Positions 45,351 through 53,408 of a stretch of 64,000 nucleotides of DNA are shown piece after piece. The notes under the pieces are model-generated. The model was given only the letters and a program-made list of their open reading frames with translations. It made no database searches and was not told where the DNA came from. Location: positions 1 through 64,000 of the forward strand of contig JBCFBK010000009.1 in NCBI GenBank assembly GCA_038562555.1, in the 5' to 3' direction. The translations under genes were made by a program, and so were the position numbers. This DNA is from JBCFBK01 sp038562555 (GTDB lineage Bacteria > Bacteroidota > Bacteroidia > Bacteroidales > Prolixibacteraceae). Each line of letters starts with the position of its first letter. The stretch's first letter is position 1.

Positions 45351-46289
45351 ATGGGAAAAAATGCCCCGCTTAAGATTTTCACAGGAACAGCCACAACTTA
45401 TTTAACAACAAAAATTTGTTCGGGTGTCGGCGTTGAACTGGGAAAATCATCCTGTCCGGTTTTTGCTGATGGTGAGTTTGAACCATGTTATGAAGAAACA
45501 ATTCGCGGCTCGCATGTATTTATCGTTCAGTCTACCTTCCCTCCCGGCGACAATCTGCTCGAATTATTGCTGATGATTGATGCAGCCAGACGCGCATCTG
45601 CCTATAAAATCATTGCCGTCATTCCTTATTTTGGATTCGCACGCCAGGACAGAAAAGATAAACCCCGCGTTTCAATCGGGGCCAAACTGATGGCCGATCT
45701 GCTTTCTGCTGCCGGTGTAAACCGGATCATCACCATGGATCTACATGCCGACCAGATCCAGGGGTTCTTTAATGTACCGGTCGACCACCTCTATGCCTCA
45801 GCCTTGTTTATCCCCTTCATCAAAAACATGGGACTGCGCGACATTGTGATTGCCTCACCCGACGTGGGCGGAACAAAAAGAGCCAATACATATGCCCGGC
45901 TGCTGGGAACCGATATGGTTATTTGCCACAAATCGAGAGCAAAGGCCAATGAGGTTGAAAGCATGACCCTGATCGGCGATGTACGCGATAAAGATGTCAT
46001 CATGGTCGATGATATGATTGATACAGCCGGAACAATTACAAAAGCTGCGGGACTGATGATCAAGGAAGGTGCCAATTCCGTGCGGGCCTTTGCTGCACAT
46101 GGTCTTTTATCGGAACCGGCCTATCAGCGCATTGAGGATTCAGCCCTGAAGGAGGTTTACTTTACCGATTCCATCCCGGCAAAAAGATCATCACCAAAAA
46201 TAAAATACATCTCGGTAGCTGAGGAGTTCGGCGAGGCGATCAGCCGTGTATATAAAAATGAATCAATAAGTTCATTATTTTACAAGTAA
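45351..46289 (+). CDS. prs: Ribose-phosphate pyrophosphokinase (PRPP synthetase)
   Basis: 312 residues, the standard length for class I PrsA. Catalytic flexible-loop and ATP residues lie in YFGFARQDRKDKPRVSIGAK. The divalent-cation signature is NRIITMDLHADQIQGFFNVP. The ribose-phosphate loop is VIMVDDMIDTAGTITKA. It makes PRPP for nucleotide, His and Trp synthesis. It is a monocistronic-looking core gene, followed after 4 bp by the rplY promoter. Confidence 0.97.
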   Translation: MGKNAPLKIFTGTATTYLTTKICSGVGVELGKSSCPVFADGEFEPCYEETIRGSHVFIVQSTFPPGDNLLELLLMIDAARRASAYKIIAVIPYFGFARQDRKDKPRVSIGAKLMADLLSAAGVNRIITMDLHADQIQGFFNVPVDHLYASALFIPFIKNMGLRDIVIASPDVGGTKRANTYARLLGTDMVICHKSRAKANEVESMTLIGDVRDKDVIMVDDMIDTAGTITKAAGLMIKEGANSVRAFAAHGLLSEPAYQRIEDSALKEVYFTDSIPAKRSSPKIKYISVAEEFGEAISRVYKNESISSLFYK

Positions 46290-46293
46290 TTTA

Positions 46294-46301
46294 TATCTTT
46301 G
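46294..46301 (+). promoter_or_regulatory. -7 element of the rplY-pth operon
   Basis: TATCTTTG is an exact TAnnTTTG match followed by CACC. Transcription from near 46308 gives a leader of about 94 nt that includes a hairpin. Confidence 0.55.
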
Positions 46302-46343
46302 CACCGCTTTTTCCGTACGGCATGATGTTATGTATGCTGTTTG

Positions 46344-46361
46344 CCCTTTTCACGAAAAGGG
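46344..46361 (+). promoter_or_regulatory. Leader hairpin upstream of rplY
   Basis: Perfect 7-bp stem CCCTTTT with AAAAGGG around a CACG loop, in the middle of the untranslated leader. It lies within a 15-codon frame (46322-46369, ATG to TGA). Ribosomal protein genes often carry autoregulatory leaders; a role here is only suggested. Confidence 0.35.
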
Positions 46362-46401
46362 AGGACTGAGTACCATAATTAGAAATTTAAAAGATTAAAA
46401 A

Positions 46402-46974
46402 ATGAAGTCAGTAGAAATCATCGGCTCGAAAAGAGCGGCCCTTGGCAAAAAAGAAACTAAAAAATTAAGAGCAGCGGAACTGGTTCCATGCGTCCTCTAT
46501 GGAGGAGATGAGCCAATTCACTTCCAGGTAGATGCTGCCGAATTCCGCAAAATCATCTATACGTCTGACGTATTTTTGATCGACCTGAACATTGATGGAA
46601 CAAGCTATAAGGCAATTATGCAGGATGTTCAGTTTCATCCGGTTGAAGAGCTGATTTTGCATTGCGATTTCCTGAGAATTTCAGACGAAAAGCCAATCAA
46701 AATTGAGGTTCCTGTTAAGGTTGAAGGATATGCCATTGGTATGCGTGGAGGCGGTAAAATGAAATTGAACCTTCGCCGGTTGAAGGTAAAGGGCCTTGCA
46801 AAGAATATTCCGGATACCATCAGTATTAACATTGACGATTTGGATCTCGGGCAGAGTGTTAAAGTTGGACAACTGAATGTTGAAAATCTTGAGTTCCTGA
46901 ACTCCAAGGCGGTTCCGGTTGTTACCATCGTGGTTACCAGGGCAGCACGTGCAGCAATGAGCACCACAAAGTAA
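46402..46974 (+). CDS. rplY: 50S ribosomal protein L25/general stress protein Ctc
   Basis: 190 residues: N-terminal 5S-rRNA-binding L25 beta-barrel (about 1-95, ELVPCVLYGGDEPIHFQVDA, YKAIMQDVQFHPVEELILHC) plus the C-terminal TL5/CTC domain (about 97-180, KPIKIEVPVKVEGYAIGMRG). This is the long Ctc form. It binds 5S rRNA in the large subunit. It is followed by pth after 33 bp, a widely conserved pair. Confidence 0.96.
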   Translation: MKSVEIIGSKRAALGKKETKKLRAAELVPCVLYGGDEPIHFQVDAAEFRKIIYTSDVFLIDLNIDGTSYKAIMQDVQFHPVEELILHCDFLRISDEKPIKIEVPVKVEGYAIGMRGGGKMKLNLRRLKVKGLAKNIPDTISINIDDLDLGQSVKVGQLNVENLEFLNSKAVPVVTIVVTRAARAAMSTTK

Positions 46975-47007
46975 GCGGGCGAACCAAAACGCTGAATTTA
47001 AAATGCG

Positions 47008-47571
47008 ATGAAATATCTGATAACTGGATTGGGAAATCCGGGTGCAGCATATGAAAATACCCGGCACAATATCGGGTTTAAAATATTGGACGCTCTGGCT
47101 GAGGCGTCCAATATTGTTTTTAGCGACCAACGTTATGGTTATGTTGCTGAATACAAATATAAAAGCCGGATATTCATTCTGCTAAAGCCAACCACTTACA
47201 TGAACCTGAGCGGGAAAGCTGTCAGCTATTGGCTGAAACAGGAAAAAATAGCCCTGGAAAATCTGTTGGTCGTTACCGATGATCTGGCCCTGCCGATGGG
47301 TACCTTGCGCCTAAAGCCCAAAGGAGGCACTGCCGGTCACAACGGACTGAAAAGCATCCACGAAAGCCTGGGTACAAACGAATACGCCCGGTTGCGTTTC
47401 GGGATTGGCGACAACTTCCGGCAAGGACAGCAGGTAGATTATGTCCTGAGCCAATGGACGAAGGAAGAGAACGTACTTTTACCCGAAAGGATCGATATGT
47501 GTATTCAAATCATCCGGAATTTTGGTACTATTGGTGTAGAGCGTACCATGACCGAATTTAACGGGAAATAA
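47008..47571 (+). CDS. pth: Peptidyl-tRNA hydrolase
   Basis: 187 residues. Signatures are GLGNPGAAYENTRHNIGF (with the catalytic His), KPTTYMNLSGKAV, VTDDLALPMGTLRLKPKGG (catalytic Asp) and GHNGLKSIHESLG. It frees tRNA from stalled peptidyl-tRNA. Its TAA stop overlaps the ATG of the S4 gene (TAATG), so the two are translationally coupled. Confidence 0.97.
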   Translation: MKYLITGLGNPGAAYENTRHNIGFKILDALAEASNIVFSDQRYGYVAEYKYKSRIFILLKPTTYMNLSGKAVSYWLKQEKIALENLLVVTDDLALPMGTLRLKPKGGTAGHNGLKSIHESLGTNEYARLRFGIGDNFRQGQQVDYVLSQWTKEENVLLPERIDMCIQIIRNFGTIGVERTMTEFNGK

Positions 47572-47966
47572 TGGAAAATCAGGTACGCGTGGATAAATGG
47601 CTTTGGGCTGTGCGGTTTTTCAAAACGCGCAGCTCAGCCACTGAGGCCTGTAAAAAGGGGCGGGTGATTATTGGCGGAAGCCAGGTAAAACCTTCACGCA
47701 TGATCAGGACCGGTGATATCATTCAGGTAAAAAAACCCCCTGTTACATACAGTTACCGGGTCCTTCAGCTTACAGAAAAGCGTATGGGCGCCAAACTGGT
47801 CAGCGACTATGTCCTTAATATCACCCCGGAAGAGGACCTGCGTATCCTGGAAATTCAGAAGCATATGTTGTGGATGAAACGCGATCCCGGTACCGGACGA
47901 CCCACAAAAAAGGAGCGCCGCGATCTGGATAACTTCTTTGAAAATGAAACCGAGGAAGACTGGTAA
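47571..47966 (+). CDS. S4-domain RNA-binding protein (Hsp15-like)
   Basis: 131 residues. S4 alpha-L motif at the N-terminus (VRVDKWLWAVRFFKTRSSAT, EACKKGRVIIGGSQVKPSRM) followed by a basic and then acidic tail (RRDLDNFFENETEEDW). HslR/Hsp15-like proteins bind free 50S subunits carrying nascent chains, fitting its coupling to pth in peptidyl-tRNA rescue. Confidence 0.9.
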   Translation: MENQVRVDKWLWAVRFFKTRSSATEACKKGRVIIGGSQVKPSRMIRTGDIIQVKKPPVTYSYRVLQLTEKRMGAKLVSDYVLNITPEEDLRILEIQKHMLWMKRDPGTGRPTKKERRDLDNFFENETEEDW

Positions 47967-48036
47967 ACGGAAACCAAAGAACGGACACCGGAACACGGGT
48001 TCATGATAACACTTCGTTCTTACTAATCGCTAATAG
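47967..48036. repeat. Word-repeat intergenic spacer between convergent genes
   Basis: Contains cggaaaccaaagaacggaca and then ccggaacacggg, the reverse complement of the tccggtgtccg words seen near 37720 and 52966, then ttcttactaatcgctaatag. No gene or clear terminator is present. Confidence 0.4.
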
Positions 48037-48441
48037 CTAAATAAACCTTTCCCGTTCCTCTTTCGGCGGAATGAGGCAGCTTTCTCTTCGCCCGAACCAG
48101 CGAAAACGGTTCCGCGCAATCAGGTCATAAATCCCATCCCGCCAGCGTCCGGGCAGAATACGAAATACGGCAAGTAAACGGAATACTCCGCCTAACCCGC
48201 GGGCAATGCTCAAAATAGCCTCCGACTTAATTAAACAGGTCTCCTTTTCAATCAGTACGACCGAATCGACCGTCTCCGGGATCAGGCATCGTTCTTTCCA
48301 GAAATGGGCGACGGGGCTTTCCAAAGAAGCAAACAGAAAGATTGCTTTCCGGTCATACTTCAGGATAAACCGGACCAGCCGACTGCACATATGACAGTAT
48401 CCATCAAAGAGAATCAGACTTTTCCCCGCGGGCAAATCCAT
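48037..48441 (-). CDS. DCC-family thiol-disulfide oxidoreductase-like protein (DUF393)
   Basis: 134 residues from the ATG at 48441 (a GTG one codon earlier is possible). The defining DGYCHMCSRLVRF motif lies near the N-terminus, with the family's aromatic/basic C-terminus (RWDGIYDLIARNRFRWFGRR). These are small thioredoxin-like proteins of unknown partner. The start overlaps the amidase stop by one base (TGATG), so it is the second gene of that unit. Confidence 0.9.
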   Translation of the reverse strand: MDLPAGKSLILFDGYCHMCSRLVRFILKYDRKAIFLFASLESPVAHFWKERCLIPETVDSVVLIEKETCLIKSEAILSIARGLGGVFRLLAVFRILPGRWRDGIYDLIARNRFRWFGRRESCLIPPKEERERFI

Positions 48442-49496
48442 CACCTGTTATTTTTTAAATCTTTGATCAGACCTTCAGCAAGCCAATTGGCGATTGCCTG
48501 ACGGTTGTCGGTAATCATGAACCGCTGCTGGTCGCGCGTATGATTAATGTTCCCCAATTCAATAAAAACGGCGGCCGGGTATGAGTATTTCAGCATATAC
48601 AAATTACGGTCAGATACAGTTCCCTGATAGCCTCTGCTCGGCTGATGATAATCATATTTTTGCTTAAAGGTCTGATGCAGGTTCACAGCCAGCTTTTTCC
48701 CGGTTGAACTTCCTTTATCGTGATAAAAGAAAACATCAATGTTTTGCCCTTTGCTCCTGGAATCAACGTGAATTTCAACCAGCCGCTGCACATATCCCTT
48801 ATTTTTAGCGTAAAGGTTGTTTACTGCATCTTTTCGCTGTCTCAGACGGCCAACCTGGCTGCGTGGGATCGGCAGCGCGGGATAGCAAACTTCATCCCGG
48901 TCGTGCCGTAATATACTTTCATCCCTTATTCCATCATTTTCATCCCGTACAATCAAATAGACAAGGGCACCATGCTCAAGAAGTTTTCTTGCCAGGCGGA
49001 GGGTAACGTCGTAGGCGTATTCGTCTTCACACAGCATATGGCTTCCAAAATGGCCGATAGCACCCGGATCAGGACCTCCGTGACCGCTCACCAGATAATA
49101 AACCGCTCCGGCCAGTTGATTATCTTTCCGGCTGACGAATTTATATTTTGATCCGAAAATATCGTATGCCGTACCTCCTGAACTGCTTCCGGATTCGGAA
49201 GAAGAAACAGCCGGAGCAGAAGAGGCCGCTGCTTTTGCAACCGGAAGTTTATAGCTACGTCCGACAAAGAGCGAGTTATCCTTACCTAAATTCGGTTTGT
49301 TCAGCTCAATGAACTGGTCCAGGTATTCTGAAGGAGACAAACCATGCCGTTTCAATAAAGAATAAATCCCGTCGCCCGTTTGAGCTTTGACCGTGGTCTG
49401 GGCATTTGAAATGCAAAAAAAGGAGAAAAAAAACAGGGTCACGGCCAGGAATTTATATAAATGACGTACGAAAATTCTTACCTTTAAATTCTTCAT
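48441..49496 (-). CDS. N-acetylmuramoyl-L-alanine amidase with LysM domain
   Basis: 351 residues from the ATG at 49496 (the upstream alternative is GTG). Signal peptide about 10-32 (FLAVTLFFFSFFCISNAQ). LysM about 35-85 (AQTGDGIYSLLKRHGLSPSE). A Ser-rich linker precedes an Amidase_3 domain at about 120-345: SGHGGPDPGAIG (His), the Glu in CEDEYAYDVTLRLA, VEIHVDSRSKGQ (His) and FIELGNINHTRDQQR (Glu). A Zn2+ enzyme that cleaves the stem peptide from MurNAc in the periplasm, as in cell separation or sporadic wall remodelling. Confidence 0.92.
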   Translation of the reverse strand: MKNLKVRIFVRHLYKFLAVTLFFFSFFCISNAQTTVKAQTGDGIYSLLKRHGLSPSEYLDQFIELNKPNLGKDNSLFVGRSYKLPVAKAAASSAPAVSSSESGSSSGGTAYDIFGSKYKFVSRKDNQLAGAVYYLVSGHGGPDPGAIGHFGSHMLCEDEYAYDVTLRLARKLLEHGALVYLIVRDENDGIRDESILRHDRDEVCYPALPIPRSQVGRLRQRKDAVNNLYAKNKGYVQRLVEIHVDSRSKGQNIDVFFYHDKGSSTGKKLAVNLHQTFKQKYDYHQPSRGYQGTVSDRNLYMLKYSYPAAVFIELGNINHTRDQQRFMITDNRQAIANWLAEGLIKDLKNNR

Positions 49497-49591
49497 TAAG
49501 CTAATATTTATCACCCTGTAAAGATTAAAATAATTTGTTTTAAACAGAATTCAAAGCAGCAATAATTACTAACATTAACCCGGATTACTGC

Positions 49592-50347
49592 ATGACACGA
49601 GCCCTGATCATCCTGATTTTCCTCCTTGAAATATACTCCTGCAAATCTAATTTGATCATTCAGGATATAAAAACAGAAAATATTCCCAATTCCGGTAATC
49701 TGACGACCGTCGACTCATCACTGATAAAACTGGTTCAACCCTACAAGGATAAGCTGACGGCTGAAATGCAGGAAGTTATCGGCTACAGTACCGACGATCT
49801 GGTTAAAAGCAGGCCCGAAAGCAAACTGACCAACTATCTTGCCGATCTCTTTTTGGAGGAAGGCCGTTCTTATGCAGAAGGCCTGCCACAGAAACCAATC
49901 CCCCAGATCGCTTACCTAAATTACGGGGGGCTGCGGACCGCTCTTCCCCAGGGAGAAATAACTGTTGGTAAAATTTTTGAATTAATGCCATTCGAAAATG
50001 AAATGGTCCTGTTAAAACTAAGGGGAGACGATCTGTATGCCCTGGCTGAAAAGCTTGCTGCCCAGGGAGGGGATTGTGTGTCGGGCTTAAAGCTGAGAAT
50101 CCGTGACGGGAAAATCGCTGATCTTAAAGTAGCGGGCAGACCCTTTGACCACGCTGCCGGGTACTGGCTGGTCACCAACGATTACGTTGCCAATGGCGGT
50201 GACGATATGAGTATGTTTAGAAACCATCTGGAATACATCGCAACGGGAATTAAACTAAGGGACTGCATAATCGGTTATATGAGAAGGGAATATCGGGCCG
50301 GGAAAAAAATTTCGCCCCGACTCGACAGAAGAATTGAGACTGAATAA
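49592..50347 (+). CDS. 5'-nucleotidase C-terminal domain lipoprotein
   Basis: 251 residues. Lipoprotein signal (LIILIFLLEIYSCKSN). The whole mature part is the substrate-specificity domain of UshA-like 5'-nucleotidases: SRPESKLTNYLADLF-type start, YLNYGGLRTALPQGEITVGK, MPFENEMVLLKLRG and TNDYVANGGDDMSMF. The catalytic metallophosphatase half is missing here but is encoded by the next gene, 66 bp downstream. The two should form one split enzyme. Confidence 0.92.
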   Translation: MTRALIILIFLLEIYSCKSNLIIQDIKTENIPNSGNLTTVDSSLIKLVQPYKDKLTAEMQEVIGYSTDDLVKSRPESKLTNYLADLFLEEGRSYAEGLPQKPIPQIAYLNYGGLRTALPQGEITVGKIFELMPFENEMVLLKLRGDDLYALAEKLAAQGGDCVSGLKLRIRDGKIADLKVAGRPFDHAAGYWLVTNDYVANGGDDMSMFRNHLEYIATGIKLRDCIIGYMRREYRAGKKISPRLDRRIETE

Positions 50348-50413
50348 GTGACGCAGATTTTATGATTAAAATATGATTTACGCAAAACAATGAGGTCACA
50401 TTAAATTTATAGC

Positions 50414-51337
50414 ATGCACACCCGAAGAAGATTTCTCAGAAATATGGCCGGTGCAACAGCCGGGCTGACGCTTACAGGCTTCCCCCGGGATTTGCTGGCA
50501 AGAGAAGATCTGGTACACATAAGTATCTTACATACCAATGATATTCATTGCCATATTGATCCTTTTCCCGATTCAGACCCGTCTTATTCGGGCCGGGGCG
50601 GACTGGCCCGCTTGTCGGCGCAGGTCAACGAAATCAGGGGTAAGCACGAGCATGTGCTGTTACTGGATGCCGGCGATATGTTCCAGGGTACGCCCTACTT
50701 CAATTTTTACCGAGGCGAACTGATCATGAAAGTCATGTCGCAAATGGGATACGATGCTTCGACCATCGGCAACCACGAATTCGACAACGGACTGGAAGGA
50801 ATAGAAGAGTCGCTCGCCTTTGCCCGGTTTCCGCTGATCAACAGCAACTACGATTTTTCCAACACCATCCTGAAAGGCCGTTTCCCGGCATACAAGACCG
50901 TTAACAAAAACGGGGTCCGGATCGGCATTTACGGCCTTGGTGTGGAACTGAAAGGACTGGTTGCCGAAAAAAGTTACGGAGAGACGGTTTCGCTCGATGC
51001 TGTTACAACCGCCTGCAAAATGGAGGCTTTTCTGAAAAATGAAAAAAAGTGCGATCTGGTTATTTGCCTTTCACACCTGGGATTAAAATACCGGGAGAAC
51101 AAGATCTCAGACACCACACTGGCCGGCGAAACCAGCTATACCGACTTGATTATTGGGGGACATACGCACTCTTACCTGAAGGAACCGCTTCAACTTAAGA
51201 ATGCCGAAGGAAATCGTATTATCGTAAACCAGGCAGGCTGGGCCGGACTGATACTGGGGAGGATTGATTTCATTTTTGACCGAAACAGAAAAGAAAAGCC
51301 GGTGATTTATTCTCAAAATATCTGGTCGGTATCATGA
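50414..51337 (+). CDS. 5'-nucleotidase catalytic (metallophosphoesterase) subunit, Tat-exported
   Basis: 307 residues. Twin-arginine signal (HTRRRFLRNMAGATAGLTLT). Calcineurin-like site: ISILHTNDIHCHIDP, LLDAGDMFQGTP, IGNHEFDNG, LVICLSHLGLKYR and IIGGHTHSYL. This is exactly the N-terminal half of a UshA/YfkN-type nucleotidase. The protein stops where the C-terminal domain would begin. Its partner is the preceding gene. The lnt start overlaps its stop (ATGA). Confidence 0.93.
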   Translation: MHTRRRFLRNMAGATAGLTLTGFPRDLLAREDLVHISILHTNDIHCHIDPFPDSDPSYSGRGGLARLSAQVNEIRGKHEHVLLLDAGDMFQGTPYFNFYRGELIMKVMSQMGYDASTIGNHEFDNGLEGIEESLAFARFPLINSNYDFSNTILKGRFPAYKTVNKNGVRIGIYGLGVELKGLVAEKSYGETVSLDAVTTACKMEAFLKNEKKCDLVICLSHLGLKYRENKISDTTLAGETSYTDLIIGGHTHSYLKEPLQLKNAEGNRIIVNQAGWAGLILGRIDFIFDRNRKEKPVIYSQNIWSVS

Positions 51338-52923
51338 ACCGGAATCAGTTAACTGCTTTAAGCATTTTTTCAGCGTTTTTACTCAGCCTGCCGTGGCTCG
51401 GGATACTTCCGGGACTGACTCTCCTCATCGCGTTCATGCCTTTACTGATCGTCGAAGATCACTTTTATAACAACAAAAAAATAAATACAGGAATCGTCTT
51501 TTTTGCCTATGCCTTTCTTTGTTTTTGGATATGGAATATACTGACCACCTGGTGGATTGGCCATGCTTCCTTTACGGGCGCCATCCTGGTGACCTTACTG
51601 AATGCCTCCCTCATGGCAACTGTTTGGTGGCTGTTTCATCTGGTTAAACGCCGTTTCCGTTTGCTGGGGAACCTGTCCCTGATTGCCTTCTGGATCAGCC
51701 TGGAATACCTCCAATATAACTGGGATATCGAGTGGCCCTGGCTCAATCTGGGCAACGGCTTTGCCAACAATGTGAAACTGGTTCAATGGTATCAATATAC
51801 CGGCATATTGGGCGGTACATTATGGGTTCTAATGGGCAATCTGCTGGTTTTTCAGCTCTGCAAGGGATTGACCAGCTCCCGACGCCTTGCCCTCCCCCTC
51901 ACCTTACTGATTGTTGTGACACTGGTCCCGGTATGGCTTTCTGTCCGCGCCTATAACCGCTATGAGGAGAAAGGCGGGTCCGTTGAAATCATCATCCTCC
52001 AGCCCAATATAGATCCTTACCGGGAAAAGTTCGGGGGAATGAGCGAAGCATTACAAACGGAGATCCTGATACATTTGACCGACTCGCTGCTGAGCCCATC
52101 GGTCGATTATGTCGTTGGCCCGGAAACGGCCCTTCCGCCACTTTGGGAAAAACCGGATTTGTACCAACATCCCGATCTGATACCTTTCGTGGAGAGAGCA
52201 CGGCATAATCCCCGGGTGAAGTTCGTTCTGGGAGCATTGACGCGGGCCGGCTTCAGGGAGGGTGAAAAAATGCCTGAAACCGTGCGCTACGATGAAGAAA
52301 GAGGCGTTTATTACGATGTCTATAACGCGGCTTTGCAAATTGACAGCTCCTCAACGATCCAGACTTATCACAAGAGCCTGCTGGTGAGCGGTGTTGAAAA
52401 AATGCCTTACTCCAGATACTTTACGGTACTGGAGAAATATATTGTTGATCTCGGGGGCACAACAGGAAGCCTGGGTACGCAGGAAGAATCTTCCAATTTC
52501 ACTTCGGCGACGGGCCTCCAAACAGCACCCGTTATTTGCTTTGAATCCGTATTTGGCGAATACCTCGGCACCTATATAAAAAAAGGCGCCGGACTGATTT
52601 TCATCCTGACTAACGACGGCTGGTGGAAACATACGGCCGGTTATCGCCAGCATCTGTCGTACGCCCGGTTAAGGGCAGTCGAAACGCGACGCAGCATTGC
52701 CCGCTCAGCCAATACCGGCATCTCGGCCTTCATCAATCAGCGGGGGGACATTACCGGGCAAACCGGCTGGGAGGAAAGGACCGCCATCCGCGACACACTG
52801 AAAATAAATGACAAGATAACGTTCTATGTCAGGTATGGTGATTATATCGGTCGTATTTGCTCGTTTATGGCCGTGCTGTTGCTGCTGTATTACCTTTCGC
52901 AGTCTTATATGAAACGAGTCTGA
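51334..52923 (+). CDS. lnt: Apolipoprotein N-acyltransferase
   Basis: 529 residues. Several N-terminal membrane helices (about 5-215), a periplasmic nitrilase-fold CN-hydrolase domain (about 225-495) and a final helix. Catalytic triad: Glu264 in VGPETALPPLW, a Lys in the YHKSLLVSGVEKMPY segment and Cys402 in PVICFESVFGE. It adds the third acyl chain to lipoproteins, which suits a genome with many SusD and other surface lipoproteins. The ATG overlaps the nucleotidase stop, so expression is coupled. Confidence 0.94.
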   Translation: MNRNQLTALSIFSAFLLSLPWLGILPGLTLLIAFMPLLIVEDHFYNNKKINTGIVFFAYAFLCFWIWNILTTWWIGHASFTGAILVTLLNASLMATVWWLFHLVKRRFRLLGNLSLIAFWISLEYLQYNWDIEWPWLNLGNGFANNVKLVQWYQYTGILGGTLWVLMGNLLVFQLCKGLTSSRRLALPLTLLIVVTLVPVWLSVRAYNRYEEKGGSVEIIILQPNIDPYREKFGGMSEALQTEILIHLTDSLLSPSVDYVVGPETALPPLWEKPDLYQHPDLIPFVERARHNPRVKFVLGALTRAGFREGEKMPETVRYDEERGVYYDVYNAALQIDSSSTIQTYHKSLLVSGVEKMPYSRYFTVLEKYIVDLGGTTGSLGTQEESSNFTSATGLQTAPVICFESVFGEYLGTYIKKGAGLIFILTNDGWWKHTAGYRQHLSYARLRAVETRRSIARSANTGISAFINQRGDITGQTGWEERTAIRDTLKINDKITFYVRYGDYIGRICSFMAVLLLLYYLSQSYMKRV

Positions 52924-52934
52924 CTTTTTTGTAA

Positions 52935-53019
52935 GGGAGCAGGAATCTGCTTGTCCGGTCTCCGGTGTCCTTGTTCGGTTTCCGGTCTGCATCTTCCCCT
53001 ATGCTCTATGCCCCATGCA
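52935..53019. repeat. Word-shuffled intergenic repeat spacer
   Basis: Holds tccggtctccggtgtccttg followed by ttcggtttccggtctgc, then ctatgctctatgccccatgc. The last block is the reverse complement of words in the spacer at 26620-26650, and ccggtgtcc is shared with 37715-37735. Confidence 0.6.
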
Positions 53020-53020
53020 C

Positions 53021-53254
53021 AAAAAAAATCCGCATTAATTCGGATTGCGCAAAATCCCTGAATTACAGGATTTGAGTGCCGGAACGATCAGACTTCCATC
53101 GGTGGTAAAACCACTCATCCGGCTTTCGCCGGACTACAAGGCCTGTCTTAGCGCCCCAAAAGCTTTCTCGGTTCTGAAAAAACTGTTGAATTTGCCAATT
53201 GTGAATTAATGCGGAAATATCTTTGTTATTCCTGTTATCAATGAACGGTTTTCT
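53021..53254 (-). ncRNA. Candidate structured small RNA with own promoter and terminator
   Basis: Minus-strand transcript predicted from a promoter at 53260-53291 to a terminator: AATCCG, 8-nt loop, CGGATT, then eight T in a row ending near 53021. In between: TCCGGC-GAAA-GCCGGA (a GNRA tetraloop hairpin, 53118-53133), GTGG-TTTTA-CCAC, GGAA-N9-TTCC, and an 8-bp stem with one bulge at 53052-53073. A 13-bp perfect inverted repeat (53203-53215 with 53029-53041) would close the whole molecule and compete with the terminator hairpin. There is no reading frame in it. The family is not recognised; 6S RNA is one possibility. Confidence 0.5.
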
Positions 53255-53259
53255 TATTT

Positions 53260-53291
53260 CAAAGATACGGTCTTATCATGTTTCATCCAAG
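53260..53291 (-). promoter_or_regulatory. Promoter of the candidate small RNA
   Basis: Minus strand: CTTG (53288-53291, one mismatch to TTTG), 20-bp spacer, then the exact -7 box TATCTTTG (53260-53267). Confidence 0.5.
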
Positions 53292-53408
53292 GAAAATCAG
53301 CGTTTTTATAACATTCCGCCTCTATAAAACTGATTACTAAACATATATATCGATCACATTTTACCTGGAGTAACAATAACCGGCTTTCGCCGTATAACAG
53401 ACTGCCTT

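Noticed and set aside
53075..53133. Hammerhead-ribozyme-like GATGAG/GAAA words in the candidate RNA
   Set aside because: The core order CUGANGA-stem-GAAA is not satisfied, and the GAAA is the loop of a separate hairpin.
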